A stretch of DNA of 64,000 nucleotides from Bartonella callosciuri (GTDB lineage: Bacteria; Pseudomonadota; Alphaproteobacteria; Rhizobiales; Rhizobiaceae), in the NCBI RefSeq assembly GCF_014203215.1, contig NZ_JACHIM010000002.1, positions 54,446 through 118,445 on the forward strand. The letters are read 5' to 3'. A program made the position numbers and the translations under genes. The notes under the pieces are model-generated. The model saw only the letters and a list, made by a program, of their open reading frames with translations. It did no database searches and was not told where the DNA came from. Below are positions 1-9,941 of the stretch, in pieces (position 1 is the first letter of the stretch; each line of letters begins with the position of its first letter).

Positions 1-351
1 CTCTGCACCTTCAAGCTATTCAATATAACGAGATGCAGATGGTACCATTATACCTGTTTGTGTGCAATTTTTTACTCCGATTATAAAATAGAGATAAAAG
101 GCTAAGTGCACCATGTCAACTTTAGTCATGCTGTTTAGTTGATACAATACAAAGTAATTTAGGATCTAGTATGCCATTTTTCTATATTATCATGATTTTT
201 AACAGCATTAGGCAGTGTGTGATAAACTGAGATAAAAGAACATGTTTACACTTTTTAAAATAAAATTACTGATTTATTTATCTTTGTTTAGAGATTAATA
301 TGATAAAAAATTGGAATATTGAACGAGCCTTCATTTTTAAGGAGTATATTT
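1..351. other. Intergenic region upstream of the parvulin gene
   Basis: AT-rich stretch in which I see no convincing gene on either strand; both strands are broken by frequent stops. It must contain the promoter of the downstream parvulin gene. A clear ribosome binding site (AAGGAG) sits near 339-344, just before the ATG at 352. I cannot assign promoter boxes with confidence. Confidence 0.5.
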
Positions 352-1305
352 ATGAAGTTCAAGTTTATCACGCTGTTTTTGGCATCAACTTTATTGGTAA
401 GTACGAGTTTAGGGGTGATAGCCCGAGAAAGTTTGAATTCATCGTCTAATGATTTAAAGACTTTGGAGAAAGCTTCTGAAAAAAACATTCCTCCCTCCCA
501 TATTATGGCAGTTATTGATGGGAAGAATATTACAGCAGGGCAATTGGATGAGTTAGCGCTTGAAATAAATCCTAATTTAACACGTCTTCCTGATGAACAA
601 CGCCGTGTAATGGTTTTAAAAGCTTACTTGGATATGCAGGCACTTGCTAAAGCAGCAATAAGTAAGGGTCTCGATAAGAGTGAAGCTTACGATAAACGTA
701 TGGCAGTTATGCGGGATAATGTTCTTCAACAGCTTTATTTTAAACAGACGGTTGTTGACCAAATTTCGGATGCTGATTTGGAAACTCTTTACAATAAAGA
801 GGTTGCTGCTTTGCCCAAAGAGGATGAGATTAAAGCGCGCCATATTTTAGTAAAAACGAGAAAAGAAGCAGAAGCTATCGTTAAGCGTTTAAATAAAGGG
901 GAAAATTTTGAAGAGATTGCAAAGAAGAGTTCAACAGATGGTTCTGCAGCTGTTGGGGGCGATCTTGGTTATTTCAGTCATGGTCAAATGGTCAAGTCTT
1001 TCGAAGATGCTGCTTTTGGGCTAAAAGTTGGCGAATACACTAAAACGCCCGTTGAAAGTCCTTTTGGTTGGCATGTTATTAAGGTAGAAGATCGTCGTTT
1101 GAAACAACCTCCTGTATTTGATGAAGTTAAAGAGATGTTGCGTACACAGCTGATCAAAGAACGCTACCAAAAACTGATTGTTGATTTGCGCAGCAAGATA
1201 GATGTGAAATATCCTGATCCTAATATTGAAAAACTCATGCAGTCGCTCAGCCAGAATGGGATGTCGCTGCCAGATGAAACATCTGATGAAGAAGATACGG
1301 AATAG
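352..1305 (+). CDS. Periplasmic parvulin-type peptidyl-prolyl cis-trans isomerase
   Basis: Predicted 317-residue exported foldase of the PpiC/PrsA/SurA class, which catalyses prolyl isomerisation and helps fold envelope proteins. The first ~25 residues form a signal peptide (basic start, then a hydrophobic stretch). A rotamase domain lies at about residues 158-252, with the hallmark segments ARHILVKT, GGDLGYFSHGQM and PFGWHVIKV. The C-terminus is a short acidic tail. An in-frame start 33 bases upstream exists, but the ATG at 352 follows an AAGGAG site and directly begins the signal peptide, so I chose it. The gene precedes argJ, as in related Hyphomicrobiales. The exact family name is uncertain because parvulins are hard to separate by sequence. 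Confidence 0.9.
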   Translation: MKFKFITLFLASTLLVSTSLGVIARESLNSSSNDLKTLEKASEKNIPPSHIMAVIDGKNITAGQLDELALEINPNLTRLPDEQRRVMVLKAYLDMQALAKAAISKGLDKSEAYDKRMAVMRDNVLQQLYFKQTVVDQISDADLETLYNKEVAALPKEDEIKARHILVKTRKEAEAIVKRLNKGENFEEIAKKSSTDGSAAVGGDLGYFSHGQMVKSFEDAAFGLKVGEYTKTPVESPFGWHVIKVEDRRLKQPPVFDEVKEMLRTQLIKERYQKLIVDLRSKIDVKYPDPNIEKLMQSLSQNGMSLPDETSDEEDTE

Positions 1306-1450
1306 GAAGGAAAATGAAGTGGAGAGTATATTGCTGGGCAATTTGATAGATTAATTTCATTCGAAAAGCCTGGCGGTTGTTTGCTAGCGGGTGTTTTCCG
1401 ACAATAATATTCTTGCATGAAATTGCCTCTATTTTTATGGAAAGTGTACT

Positions 1451-2689
1451 GTGACTTTAAAAACATCGCCTTTGTCTCACCAAAACATACAGGAACTTCC
1501 ACCATTATCTGGTGTGCGGATAGCGACAGCTGAAGCTGGGATTAAATATAAAGGTCGTACAGATCTTCTTTTTATCATCTTTGATGAGCCAGCAAGTGTG
1601 GCGGGTGTTTTTACGCGCTCAAAATGTCCATCTGCTGCTGTGGAGCATTGTCGTGCATCACTTCCTCATGGAGTTGCTCGGGGTATTGTTGTTAATTCTG
1701 GGAATGCAAATGCTTTTACAGGACATAAAGGAAAGCATACAACAGATGCAATAATGTGTGCAGCAGCAAACGCTTTGAAGGTGAGAGAAAATGAAATTTT
1801 TATGGCCTCTACAGGTGTTATTGGTGAGCCAATGGATGCGTCAGGTATTATAAATATTTTACCAAGTATGGCGAAAACAGCAAAAGAAGGAAACTGGTTG
1901 GAAGCTGCAAAAGCCATTATGACGACTGATACATTTCCAAAACTTGCTACGCGCAGATTTGATTGTGGGGGAGAGACTGTTACTATTAATGGGATTGCAA
2001 AAGGTGCTGGTATGATCGCACCAGATATGGCGACAATGCTTTCTTTTGTTATAAGTGATGCAGGAATTTCTTCCGATATACTCCAATCCATGTTATCGGA
2101 GGCAGTTCAGAGCTCTTTCAATTCAATTACTGTTGACAGTGATACCTCAACATCAGATACACTTATGATATTTGCGACAGGAAAAGCAAAGAAAAAAATC
2201 CCTTGTATTACGAGTCAATCTGATCCACGTTATGAGGTTTTTGCAAAGCAATTGAGTGCGCTTTTGCATGAGCTTGCATTACAAGTTGTTTGTGATGGAG
2301 AAGGGGCGCGTCATTTAATTGAGGTAAATGTGGTTGGCGCTACAACAGATAGTGCTGCTAAGACTATTGCTTTATCAATTGCAAATTCACCACTTGTAAA
2401 AACTGCCATTGCAGGTGAAGATGCTAACTGGGGGCGGGTGGTTATGGCAGTTGGTAAGGCAGGTGTTGAAGTAGACCGTGATCTCTTAGCAATTTGGTTT
2501 GGGGAACATCGTTTGGCTGTCAATGGTGAACGAGATCCTGAATATTGCGAAGAGACAATAGGCGCTTATATGCGAGGTAAACATATTACAATTCGGGTTG
2601 AGATCGGTTTAGGCATTGGTGAAGCGACAGTTTGGTCTTGCGATTTGACGAAAGAGTACGTTATGCTCAATGGCGATTACAGAAGTTAA
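1451..2689 (+). CDS. argJ: Bifunctional ornithine acetyltransferase / N-acetylglutamate synthase ArgJ
   Basis: Arginine biosynthesis enzyme that moves the acetyl group from N-acetylornithine to glutamate and, in bifunctional forms, also acetylates glutamate with acetyl-CoA. The 412-residue product has normal family length. The self-cleavage motif [16 protein letters not shown] is present; Thr195 would become the nucleophile and N-terminus of the beta chain after cleavage at Ala-Thr. Other hallmarks are [10 protein letters not shown] and EDANWGRV. The start codon is GTG, with a GGAAAG-like site about 7 bases upstream. It lies between the parvulin gene and a Nudix gene on the same strand. Whether the rest of the arginine pathway is present cannot be judged here. 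Confidence 0.95.
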   Translation: MTLKTSPLSHQNIQELPPLSGVRIATAEAGIKYKGRTDLLFIIFDEPASVAGVFTRSKCPSAAVEHCRASLPHGVARGIVVNSGNANAFTGHKGKHTTDAIMCAAANALKVRENEIFMASTGVIGEPMDASGIINILPSMAKTAKEGNWLEAAKAIMTTDTFPKLATRRFDCGGETVTINGIAKGAGMIAPDMATMLSFVISDAGISSDILQSMLSEAVQSSFNSITVDSDTSTSDTLMIFATGKAKKKIPCITSQSDPRYEVFAKQLSALLHELALQVVCDGEGARHLIEVNVVGATTDSAAKTIALSIANSPLVKTAIAGEDANWGRVVMAVGKAGVEVDRDLLAIWFGEHRLAVNGERDPEYCEETIGAYMRGKHITIRVEIGLGIGEATVWSCDLTKEYVMLNGDYRS

Positions 2690-2824
2690 ATGATGCATCA
2701 TAAATTTGACATTGGGGGCTTGTATGTTCTGTCAGAGGTTACCTGAGTACTTGAGTTATTTTGTCTTTGAGAAGAGGATGTGGTAAAAAAGAGACTTATT
2801 TTATTATTCCCGTTGGAGAGCGGT

Positions 2825-3238
2825 ATGTCTATAAAAACTTCACTTCTTCTTGTTGTTGCATGCGCGTTATTAGGTCAAGATAATCATGTTTTGCTTACAG
2901 AGCGTCCTCAGGGAAAGTCACTGGCTGGTTTGTGGGAATTTCCTGGTGGAAAGGTTGAACACGGAGAAACTCCAGAGGAATCCTTGATTCGTGAGTTAGA
3001 AGAAGAGCTTGGTGTTCATGTTCAGCCAAATGATTTATCGCCTTTAACATTTGTGAGCCATGGTTATGAAACATTTCATCTTTTAATGCCATTGTATCTT
3101 TGTGCCCATTATAAGGGTGTTGTGCAAGGACGAGAGGGGCAAAATTTAAAATGGATTTTTATTGGCGATCTTGATAAATATCCTATGCCTGATGCTGATA
3201 AACCGTTGGTTCAGGTACTAAAAAATCTTCTTCTTTAA
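2825..3238 (+). CDS. mutT: MutT-type Nudix hydrolase (8-oxo-dGTP diphosphatase)
   Basis: A 137-residue Nudix protein, the usual size for MutT, which removes 8-oxo-dGTP from the nucleotide pool and so prevents A:T to C:G transversions. The Nudix box GX5EX7REUXEEXGU is complete, running from GGKVEHGETPEE to RELEEELGV at about residues 37-59. The conserved WEFPGGK stretch precedes it. A GTG start 45 bases upstream is possible, but the ATG at 2825 has a GGAGAG site four bases before it and fits the family's start, so it is preferred. The gene follows argJ by about 135 bases and may be cotranscribed. Confidence 0.85.
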   Translation: MSIKTSLLLVVACALLGQDNHVLLTERPQGKSLAGLWEFPGGKVEHGETPEESLIRELEEELGVHVQPNDLSPLTFVSHGYETFHLLMPLYLCAHYKGVVQGREGQNLKWIFIGDLDKYPMPDADKPLVQVLKNLLL

Positions 3239-4396
3239 TGTGTTTGGGAGAAGAGAATATCGCTTCCAGATAAGGTGCATTTGTTTCATGAGATATTGAT
3301 GATGAAGAAAATTTTTTCCAAGAAAAAGCTTTGTGGTTTCGTTAAAGATTTTCTTTTTACGTGATAAAACGATTTAATCATCATTATGATACATTAACTA
3401 TAATAAATTGATTTATAAAAAAATTATCATTTCGATAGTTAATTCTTCTTCTTAAGGTTACACTTTTCCATTTTTTAAATACTCTTACTCTAAATCAAGA
3501 GAAAATTGTTCAATTACAAGCCTGTAAAGGAGAAAGTAATTTGAAAAACAGTTGTGGAATAGATGAAATATACGATGAATAGACTGTTTAAATTTAATAT
3601 CATTCATAACAGTAAGTGGAGATTAAATATGATAAAGTTGGATTATGTCTCCACAAATGTAAATATGACGGTGTTCAGGAGATTTTGTTTTATGCATTCA
3701 TAGGTAAGTGCTGAGAGATGAAGAGAAAGTAAAGCTATCCAATGAAGGACGCAAACGGGCAATACAGTGGTATGAGACTACTCATGAAGATCCTGAATTT
3801 TATTCCAAAATGCAAGAAACAAAAACATAAAACACCAAACAATCTTTATAATTTTAAATATGTTGCTTTGAATGTGTTTGAAAGCCATGAAGTTGAACAA
3901 AAAGGAGTAATAAAGCCGAGCAATAATTTTTACTGTTATAATTTTATCTACTTCCGAAACGAATATGCAAATCTTTTTTTCGGCTGTTACTGAACAGTTT
4001 TGGATACTCAGTAGAAATGTTTAAAGCAATGAAGCAGTATAATATCAAGAGACCTTTGGATATGCACAATGGTAATTATGATTTAAAATAAATCTCTTAC
4101 TTGTAATAGATGGTATTTTAATGCAAGCTATTTAGTAAACTGGTTGACGAATTTTCATAATATCTAAAAAATGCATGAATATTGATAAAGGTTTTTTGGG
4201 TGAATGCTGAATATGCGCTTTAAGAAAAGACAAAGTGATTAACTCCATTCTACATAAATAAGCTTGTAAATATGTTTTTCGTTGATAGGAGATCAACAAG
4301 TTACTCCAATCCGCCTTATTTTTTAAGGATTTAAAATGGATCATCAAAAAACATAACAATGAAAATTTTTAGTTGTGCTTCTATTAAGAGCACATA
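3239..4396. other. Long gap with gene relics, no intact gene
   Basis: More than 1.1 kb of AT-rich DNA between mutT and the convergent NlpC/P60 gene. I see no intact gene. A short protein-like stretch at 3708-3830 is listed separately. Another short protein-like reading lies at about 4017-4091 on the plus strand (starting MFKAMKQYNIKRP). The 83-codon ORF at 3742-3993 has poor composition and no ribosome binding site, so I do not call it. The pattern fits a decayed locus. Confidence 0.5.
3708..3830 (+). pseudogene. Fragment of an unidentified small gene
   Basis: A 40-codon open stretch of normal, charged protein composition (LSNEGRKRAIQWYE followed by EDPEFYSKMQ). It is preceded directly by an in-frame stop and has no ribosome binding site. 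It reads like the C-terminal part of a small regulator or antitoxin, but I do not recognise a family. The flanking sequence is non-coding in all frames, which suggests a relic rather than a working gene. Confidence 0.25.
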
Positions 4397-5263
4397 TTAC
4401 GTTTCCAATATTGGACGGCGTTTTGCTACAGGATATTTTTGATGTTTTTTAGCGATCCGGGTAATTGCTTCTTTTAATGGCTCGATCATAACGTTCATGG
4501 AGAAGCCATTTGCATGAATGATATTTTCATGATCAATCATAATGGCGACGTGGCCTTTCCAAAAAATCAAATCACCTCGTTGAAGTTTATCACTGTCTGT
4601 GAGCTGTTTTCCTATAGTTTTCTGCTGCATGTCAGTATCGCGTAAAACCATTTGTCCAGTCATCATCATGGAGAGCTGGACTAGCCCTGAGCAATCAATT
4701 CCGAACCCACTAACACCACCCCAAAGGTAAGGTGTGTGGATAAAAGTTTCAGCAACTGTAACATAATCTTCATACACGTGCCCAATGGGACTGAGATGAT
4801 GGCTAATGATTGCTTTACCATTTTCAAGTCTAGAATAGATTGTGTCACGGATTTCGATTTCATCGACAACACTGACTTTGCTTCCCATAGATAAGGAACA
4901 GTCCATTGGACCACGTAATTCAGCTTGTAAATATTGAAAAGTGCGTGGTACTGAAACAACATGTGTTTGTTTTACAGTTGATGTACAAAGAGCTGTTGTA
5001 TCAATATAACCGACATAACCATCTTTGAGTGATTGCCCCCACGACATTGTTTCTCTTTGTTCAAAGATGAGAAGCTCTTCTCCTAATAAACACTCTGTTT
5101 GTCTTTCACTTTTTTTGTTATTTTCTTTAAACAACCCAGCAACAGCAGTATTAACGCGCTTTTTTTCACCTTGAACAAAACATTGAGCAGTAACCTCTGT
5201 TTCAAGACGCTTATCTGCTAGATCATCTCTGAATGCATATAACCTTGGATCTTTAGCTACCAT
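4397..5263 (-). CDS. NlpC/P60 family cell-wall peptidase
   Basis: A 288-residue protein with SH3-like N-terminal regions and a C-terminal NlpC/P60 cysteine peptidase domain, a family that usually cleaves peptidoglycan stem peptides. The catalytic Cys lies in GIDCSGLV (about residue 191). The catalytic His is in GHVAIMID and the third polar residue in HANG. No signal peptide is obvious, as in many homologues from this order. The ATG at 5263 follows an AAAGG site by 7 bases; the alternative ATG at 5278 has a weaker site. The gene follows leucyl aminopeptidase, a pairing also found in other Hyphomicrobiales. Confidence 0.85.
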   Translation of the reverse strand: MVAKDPRLYAFRDDLADKRLETEVTAQCFVQGEKKRVNTAVAGLFKENNKKSERQTECLLGEELLIFEQRETMSWGQSLKDGYVGYIDTTALCTSTVKQTHVVSVPRTFQYLQAELRGPMDCSLSMGSKVSVVDEIEIRDTIYSRLENGKAIISHHLSPIGHVYEDYVTVAETFIHTPYLWGGVSGFGIDCSGLVQLSMMMTGQMVLRDTDMQQKTIGKQLTDSDKLQRGDLIFWKGHVAIMIDHENIIHANGFSMNVMIEPLKEAITRIAKKHQKYPVAKRRPILET

Positions 5264-5274
5264 CTGTTTACCTT

Positions 5275-5517
5275 TCATTTTTTATCTTTAAATAGGCGTA
5301 TGAAAACAATATTTGTAGAATTTTGCACCCATTGTACAATATCATTTTTACGTTGATGAGGTAACAAACCAGTTTCCAATATTGCTACCACTCTTGCATT
5401 AAAATGTTTCATCATAAGAGATATCTTGCTCTTTTTTAAAACACTGTTTGATTCATCATAAAAAGACTTCAAATGAAAGAATCTCACTCTCTCTGGAGTT
5501 CTTACCTTAATACGCAA
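5275..5517 (-). pseudogene. 80-codon ORF, possible gene remnant
   Basis: Short ORF whose stop would overlap the alternative upstream start of the NlpC/P60 gene. The middle (VVAILETGLLPHQRKNDIVQ) is protein-like and faintly resembles a segment of large DUF4159-type membrane proteins, where an 'adverb-like' DVG...WVxxGG stretch occurs. Length and composition at both ends are poor, and no ribosome binding site is seen. It may be a remnant of a longer gene or a chance ORF; I cannot decide which. Confidence 0.25.
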
Positions 5518-5641
5518 AACAATAAATTATCTTTATAAATAAAATAGTTATATTGAAAAATAAAGCACAGAATCGCATTCTAAAACGGTAAGAAGTCACT
5601 CTTCGAGTTTTAGAATTATACATTTTTGTGAAGATTTTGTG

Positions 5642-7018
5642 TCAAACTTGATTCTTAAAGAGATTATAAAGAGCACGAATAACTTGTGCGGAACCACCGA
5701 CAGGGTATCCTGGTTTTTCTTTTGAAATCCATCCATAAAGATCAAAATGTGCGAAATGTTCCGCTTTTTCAACAAAAGAGTTAAGAAATAAAGCAGCGAC
5801 TATAGAGCCAGCAAAATTATTTCCAGTTACATTGTTTAGATCAGCGATTGGTGATGATAACATTTCTTGGTAGGGTTTCCAAAGTGGCATTTGCCAAAGA
5901 GGATCTGAAACAGAAAGAGCAGATTGAGAAATTTGTTGCGCCCATGTTGAGTCATTACAATAAAATGCGGGAAGATCTGGTCCTAATGCTATATGTGCTG
6001 CTCCTGTTAAAGTAGCCATACAAACCAAGAATTGTGGACTTTCTTCATCACCATAAGTGAGCGCATCGGCAAGGACAAGTCGTCCCTCAGCATCTGTATT
6101 GCCAACTTCAATATTTAAACCTTTACGACTTTGGAGAATATCACTTGGTCGGTAGGCATTGGCAGAAATTGCATTTTCAACGGCTGGAATCAAAACACGA
6201 AGACGAAAGGGCAATTTCGCATCCATGATAAGTTTAGCTAACCCCAAAACATGCGCACCACCTCCCATGTCTTTTTTCATGCGTAACATGTTATTAGCTG
6301 ATTTAATATCCAGCCCTCCAGTATCAAAAGTTACGCCTTTGCCAACTAACGTTATTTTAGGGTGGTTTTCTTGGCCCCAACGTAACTCAATCAGTCGTGG
6401 TGCCGTGCTGCCGGCTCGTCCAACGGCGTGAATCATTGGAAAATTATGTGTTAAAAGCGCATCTCCACGAATGCTTTCGACATAAGCATTGTAGGTTTTT
6501 CCTAGTTGACGTGCCTCTTCCTCAAGGGTATCAGGATTCATATCATTGGCTGGAGTATTGATGAGATCACGGATAAAAAAGACAGTTTTATAAAGGCGTT
6601 GAAGTTCATTCAAATTCACCGTGTCTTTAACATGAATAGAGAGTGTTTTGTGGGAGGAATTTTGACGATAGCGGTTGAATTGATAGCTTCCAAAAGCTAA
6701 TCCAAGATAAGTATTCATTTCATGGGAGGCTGCTCCTTCTAAATGCCACTTACCAGCGGGAAGTTTTTTGGCAAGAAGTCCTGTGATAAAAGGTTCATCA
6801 CCATTGCCTAGTCCAAATAAAACTTTTTTAAAAGATCCCGTTTCGTGAGGTATAAAGAGTATTTGTCCTGCTTTTCCAGTAAAATCATTCACTTTCATCC
6901 ATGTTGTTGTGGTTGTATCAAACGATAAATCAGCAAGACTTTTAGGACTTACCAAGAAGATGGGACAACTATTATCGATACGTGTTGAAGTGAAAGTAAT
7001 GTGGTGTAGATGCTTCAT
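5642..7018 (-). CDS. Leucyl aminopeptidase, M17 family
   Basis: Cytosolic metallo-aminopeptidase of the M17 (PepA/PepB) family, 458 residues, releasing N-terminal amino acids from peptides. The catalytic C-terminal half carries the metal-binding signature NTDAEGRLVLADAL and the lysine segment LVGKGVTFDTGGLDIK. The N-terminal half is the usual poorly conserved macro-like domain. The ATG at 7018 follows AAGGAG by 9 bases and lies 13 bases after the coaA stop, so it is preferred over a start 36 bases upstream that would overlap coaA. It is likely cotranscribed with coaA and the NlpC/P60 gene. Confidence 0.92.
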   Translation of the reverse strand: MKHLHHITFTSTRIDNSCPIFLVSPKSLADLSFDTTTTTWMKVNDFTGKAGQILFIPHETGSFKKVLFGLGNGDEPFITGLLAKKLPAGKWHLEGAASHEMNTYLGLAFGSYQFNRYRQNSSHKTLSIHVKDTVNLNELQRLYKTVFFIRDLINTPANDMNPDTLEEEARQLGKTYNAYVESIRGDALLTHNFPMIHAVGRAGSTAPRLIELRWGQENHPKITLVGKGVTFDTGGLDIKSANNMLRMKKDMGGGAHVLGLAKLIMDAKLPFRLRVLIPAVENAISANAYRPSDILQSRKGLNIEVGNTDAEGRLVLADALTYGDEESPQFLVCMATLTGAAHIALGPDLPAFYCNDSTWAQQISQSALSVSDPLWQMPLWKPYQEMLSSPIADLNNVTGNNFAGSIVAALFLNSFVEKAEHFAHFDLYGWISKEKPGYPVGGSAQVIRALYNLFKNQV

Positions 7019-7031
7019 ATTTAAGAACTCC

Positions 7032-8030
7032 TTATAATCGTCGAAGTGCAACATATTCGACCAAATGGTCTTTTCCCTTTCGTAGAATGAGGTTAGACCG
7101 TGGGCGTGTTGGCAGTATATTTTCTTGTAAATTTTTCAAATTAATTGTTTGCCAGATATTTTCAGCGATTTTTAAGGATTCTTCCTCATGCATTAGTGCA
7201 TAACGATGAAAATAGGACTTAGGATTCTGAAAAGCTGTTTTACGCAAATGTTTAAAACGTTCCAAGTACCAATGTCGAATGACTTCTGTTTCAGCATCTA
7301 CGTAGATTGAAAAATCAAAAAAGTCTGAAACAAAAGGAATGACTTTTCCATCTTTAGGAAGATCTCTGACTTGTAGGACATTAATACCTTCAATAATTAA
7401 AATATCGGGATGGTTTATGGTAATGGTCTGATTTTCCAGAACATCATAGGTCATATGCGAATAAAGGGGGGCTCTAATATTACCAATACCGGCCTTTATA
7501 GAAGAAAGGAAGTTTAGCAATTTTTCAATATCATAGGAATCAGGAAATCCTTTACGATTCATACGGTTTTTTTTCTGTAAAACAGCGTTAGGGTAGAGAA
7601 AACCATCGGTTGTGATCAAATCAACTTTAAGGCTGGATGTCCAACGTTTCAAAAGTTCTTGGAGGATACGAGCCGTTGTTGATTTCCCTACTGCAACAGA
7701 GCCAGCAATCCCAATGATGAAAGGAGTTTTCTTGGCTCCTTTTTGCTGTAAAAATTTTTGACGTTTGTAAAAGAGTTCTTGTACTGCTTCAACATGGCAC
7801 GATAACAGACGCGATAAGGAAAGATAAATACGTTGTACTTCTTCAAGATCAATTGGATCATCAATTGAGCGTAAACGTTTAATTTCATCAAAGGTCAGAG
7901 TAAGGGGTGTATCCGCACGAAACCGAGACCATTCTTGTGCGGTAAAGACACGGTAGGGTGAATATCGATCAGAAATAGATTTAACCAGGTTATCTTTAGG
8001 ATCAATTTTTGGCAGAGTCTTATTAATCAT
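7032..8030 (-). CDS. coaA: Pantothenate kinase, type I (CoaA)
   Basis: First enzyme of coenzyme A synthesis; it phosphorylates pantothenate with ATP. The 332-residue protein has the type I CoaA layout, with P-loop GSVAVGKST near residues 109-117 and the downstream segments [11 protein letters not shown] and YSHMTYDV typical of the family. It is followed after 13 bases by leucyl aminopeptidase. In many relatives coaA ends the hisBHAFE cluster next to hslVU; here no his genes lie between coaA and hslV, only asparaginase. Confidence 0.95.
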   Translation of the reverse strand: MINKTLPKIDPKDNLVKSISDRYSPYRVFTAQEWSRFRADTPLTLTFDEIKRLRSIDDPIDLEEVQRIYLSLSRLLSCHVEAVQELFYKRQKFLQQKGAKKTPFIIGIAGSVAVGKSTTARILQELLKRWTSSLKVDLITTDGFLYPNAVLQKKNRMNRKGFPDSYDIEKLLNFLSSIKAGIGNIRAPLYSHMTYDVLENQTITINHPDILIIEGINVLQVRDLPKDGKVIPFVSDFFDFSIYVDAETEVIRHWYLERFKHLRKTAFQNPKSYFHRYALMHEEESLKIAENIWQTINLKNLQENILPTRPRSNLILRKGKDHLVEYVALRRL

Positions 8031-8150
8031 CTTATTGGTCGAGAATCTTTTTGCAGCAGGAATTAATTAAAAATAGATAGGCAGACTGTTTAGTGTTCAA
8101 ATGAATTTTATTTTGCATGTTCTCTTCTTTAAAATAGGAGTAATCTTTTA

Positions 8151-9140
8151 TTAGCTTATAGTCCAGTCATTCCAATGTGCACTAATTTGTTCCAATGTTA
8201 GTCCTTGTGCCAAACAAGCCCATAAGAGTAAACGTGCTTTTACTGCTGATAAATAACCAGACATGAGGGCGCCAGAAGCAATCATATCAACTTCTGAGCC
8301 TTTATAGCCATAAGTTGTACGTGTTGTAGAGCCAGTACAGGTACGGCTAGCGATAATGATTGGCATTTTTTGTGTATATTGTCGCACGAGATCTGCTTCT
8401 TCAAAACTACAATGTCCTGATCCGAAACCAGCAATGACAAGTCCAGCATAATGCCCACTTTCAAGGCAGAATTTCATTAATTGGGTGTCAGAGGACAAAG
8501 AAGAATATAGAAGTGCAACTTGGTGATCATAGTTTTTGGGAAGATCAAATGTTTTCGAGAAAAAATTTCTATCATTAAAATAAATCACTTTTCCTTCCAA
8601 AATAGTGCCTAAAACACCTGCCAAACCTGATTGAAATGTTTCAATTTTAACAGTATGGTTTTTCTGGACCCAATAAGGGGAGTGAATGGTATCATTAATT
8701 ACAACGAGAACGCCTCTATTTCGACTTTGTGTATGAGTAGCAACACGGATTGCTGCTAAAACATTAGCTGGTCCATCAGCACCTGCTTCACAGGGTACAC
8801 GCATAGCACCAGTTATAATGAGGGGTTCTGCTTTATTCCAATAAAGGGAAAGAAAGAAAGCTGTCTCTTCCAGAGTATCAGTCCCTTGGGTTAAAACAAT
8901 ACCTTCTGCTCCGGCCTTTATTTGTTGTGTTGCCCACTCTATAATTTTAAAAAGGATCTTAAACGATAAAGATCCACTTGGTAATTGTGTTAACGTTTGC
9001 GCATGAATATTAACGACTTTATTTAAACCAGGAATACTTTTAATGAGGATATCTGAGGTTAATGTCGGTTGCATTTGGCCAGAACTATCAGTGGCCATTG
9101 CAATGGTTCCTCCCAATGTTCCTATGGCTATTTTTTTCAT
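8151..9140 (-). CDS. ansA: L-asparaginase
   Basis: Hydrolyses L-asparagine to aspartate and ammonia. The 329-residue product shows both active-site threonine motifs: TLGGTIAM near the N-terminus (Thr12 as nucleophile) and LTQGTDTLEE at about residues 83-92. There is no signal peptide, so a cytoplasmic enzyme is likely. The choice between AnsA and AnsB subclasses is tentative. The gene is divergent from hslV across a 219-base gap. It is downstream-facing toward coaA but separated by 120 bases, so it may be transcribed alone. Confidence 0.88.
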   Translation of the reverse strand: MKKIAIGTLGGTIAMATDSSGQMQPTLTSDILIKSIPGLNKVVNIHAQTLTQLPSGSLSFKILFKIIEWATQQIKAGAEGIVLTQGTDTLEETAFFLSLYWNKAEPLIITGAMRVPCEAGADGPANVLAAIRVATHTQSRNRGVLVVINDTIHSPYWVQKNHTVKIETFQSGLAGVLGTILEGKVIYFNDRNFFSKTFDLPKNYDHQVALLYSSLSSDTQLMKFCLESGHYAGLVIAGFGSGHCSFEEADLVRQYTQKMPIIIASRTCTGSTTRTTYGYKGSEVDMIASGALMSGYLSAVKARLLLWACLAQGLTLEQISAHWNDWTIS

Positions 9141-9359
9141 AATTTTTCCCTTACAAAACGCAAACTATTTGTAAAAACTATGTAGCAACAATTTGCATTG
9201 ATAACAATGATATCATTTTTTATTTTAATAAATTGAATTGTACTGAATTATTGTGTTTTGCAGTATATGTTCTTAAATAAAGGTAATAGTAATTGCATTT
9301 TACATTGAATGAAAAGAAATGAATATTAAGAATAGAAGTTAATATTAAGGAGTTTCCTT

Positions 9360-9941
9360 ATGGCGGAACATAAGCCAGACATAATGTATGGTACAACTAT
9401 TATTACTGTACGAAAGGATGGAAAAGTCGTGATGGCCGGTGATGGTCAGGTTTCACTTGGACAAACAATTATGAAAGGCAACGCGCGTAAAGTTCGTCGC
9501 CTTGGGAAGGGTGGTGCAGTTATTGCTGGTTTTGCAGGTGCTACAGCAGATGCTTTCACTTTACTCGAAAGATTGGAAACGAAGCTTGAACAATATCCTG
9601 ATCAGCTCATGCGTGCATGTGTAGAACTTGCAAAAGACTGGAGAACAGACCGCTATTTGCGTCGTCTTGAAGCAATGATGCTCGTGGCTGATAAGAAAAT
9701 AACTTTAGCTTTAACGGGGCTTGGTGATGTTTTAGAACCAGAAGATGGGGTTATGGCAATTGGCTCTGGAGGCAATTTTGCTCTTTCGGCTGCGCGGGCA
9801 CTCATGGATATGGATTTGGATGCTGAAACTATTGCTCATAAAGCTATGGCTATTGCCGCTAAAATTTGTGTTTACACCAATGATCATTTTACGATTGAAA
9901 CATTGGATGCAGAATTATCTTCTTTAGAGAAAGCTATTTGA
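9360..9941 (+). CDS. hslV: ATP-dependent protease proteolytic subunit HslV
   Basis: Peptidase subunit of the HslVU (ClpQY) chaperone-protease, 193 residues. After removal of a short propeptide, Thr12 in the [11 protein letters not shown] segment would be the N-terminal nucleophile. Further hallmarks are [11 protein letters not shown] and [10 protein letters not shown]. The ATG at 9360 follows AAGGAG by 7 bases. hslU starts at the base after the hslV stop, so the two are translationally linked. I do not see a clear heat-shock promoter in the upstream gap. Confidence 0.97.
   Translation: MAEHKPDIMYGTTIITVRKDGKVVMAGDGQVSLGQTIMKGNARKVRRLGKGGAVIAGFAGATADAFTLLERLETKLEQYPDQLMRACVELAKDWRTDRYLRRLEAMMLVADKKITLALTGLGDVLEPEDGVMAIGSGGNFALSAARALMDMDLDAETIAHKAMAIAAKICVYTNDHFTIETLDAELSSLEKAI

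Noticed and set aside
1306..1450. Inverted repeats between the parvulin gene and argJ as a terminator
   Set aside because: GGCAATTT and AAATTGCC pair only across about 80 bases, with no T run; too weak to call.
3742..3993. 83-codon ORF in the mutT-NlpC gap
   Set aside because: Composition is poor, and a more protein-like reading (3708-3830) overlaps it in another frame.
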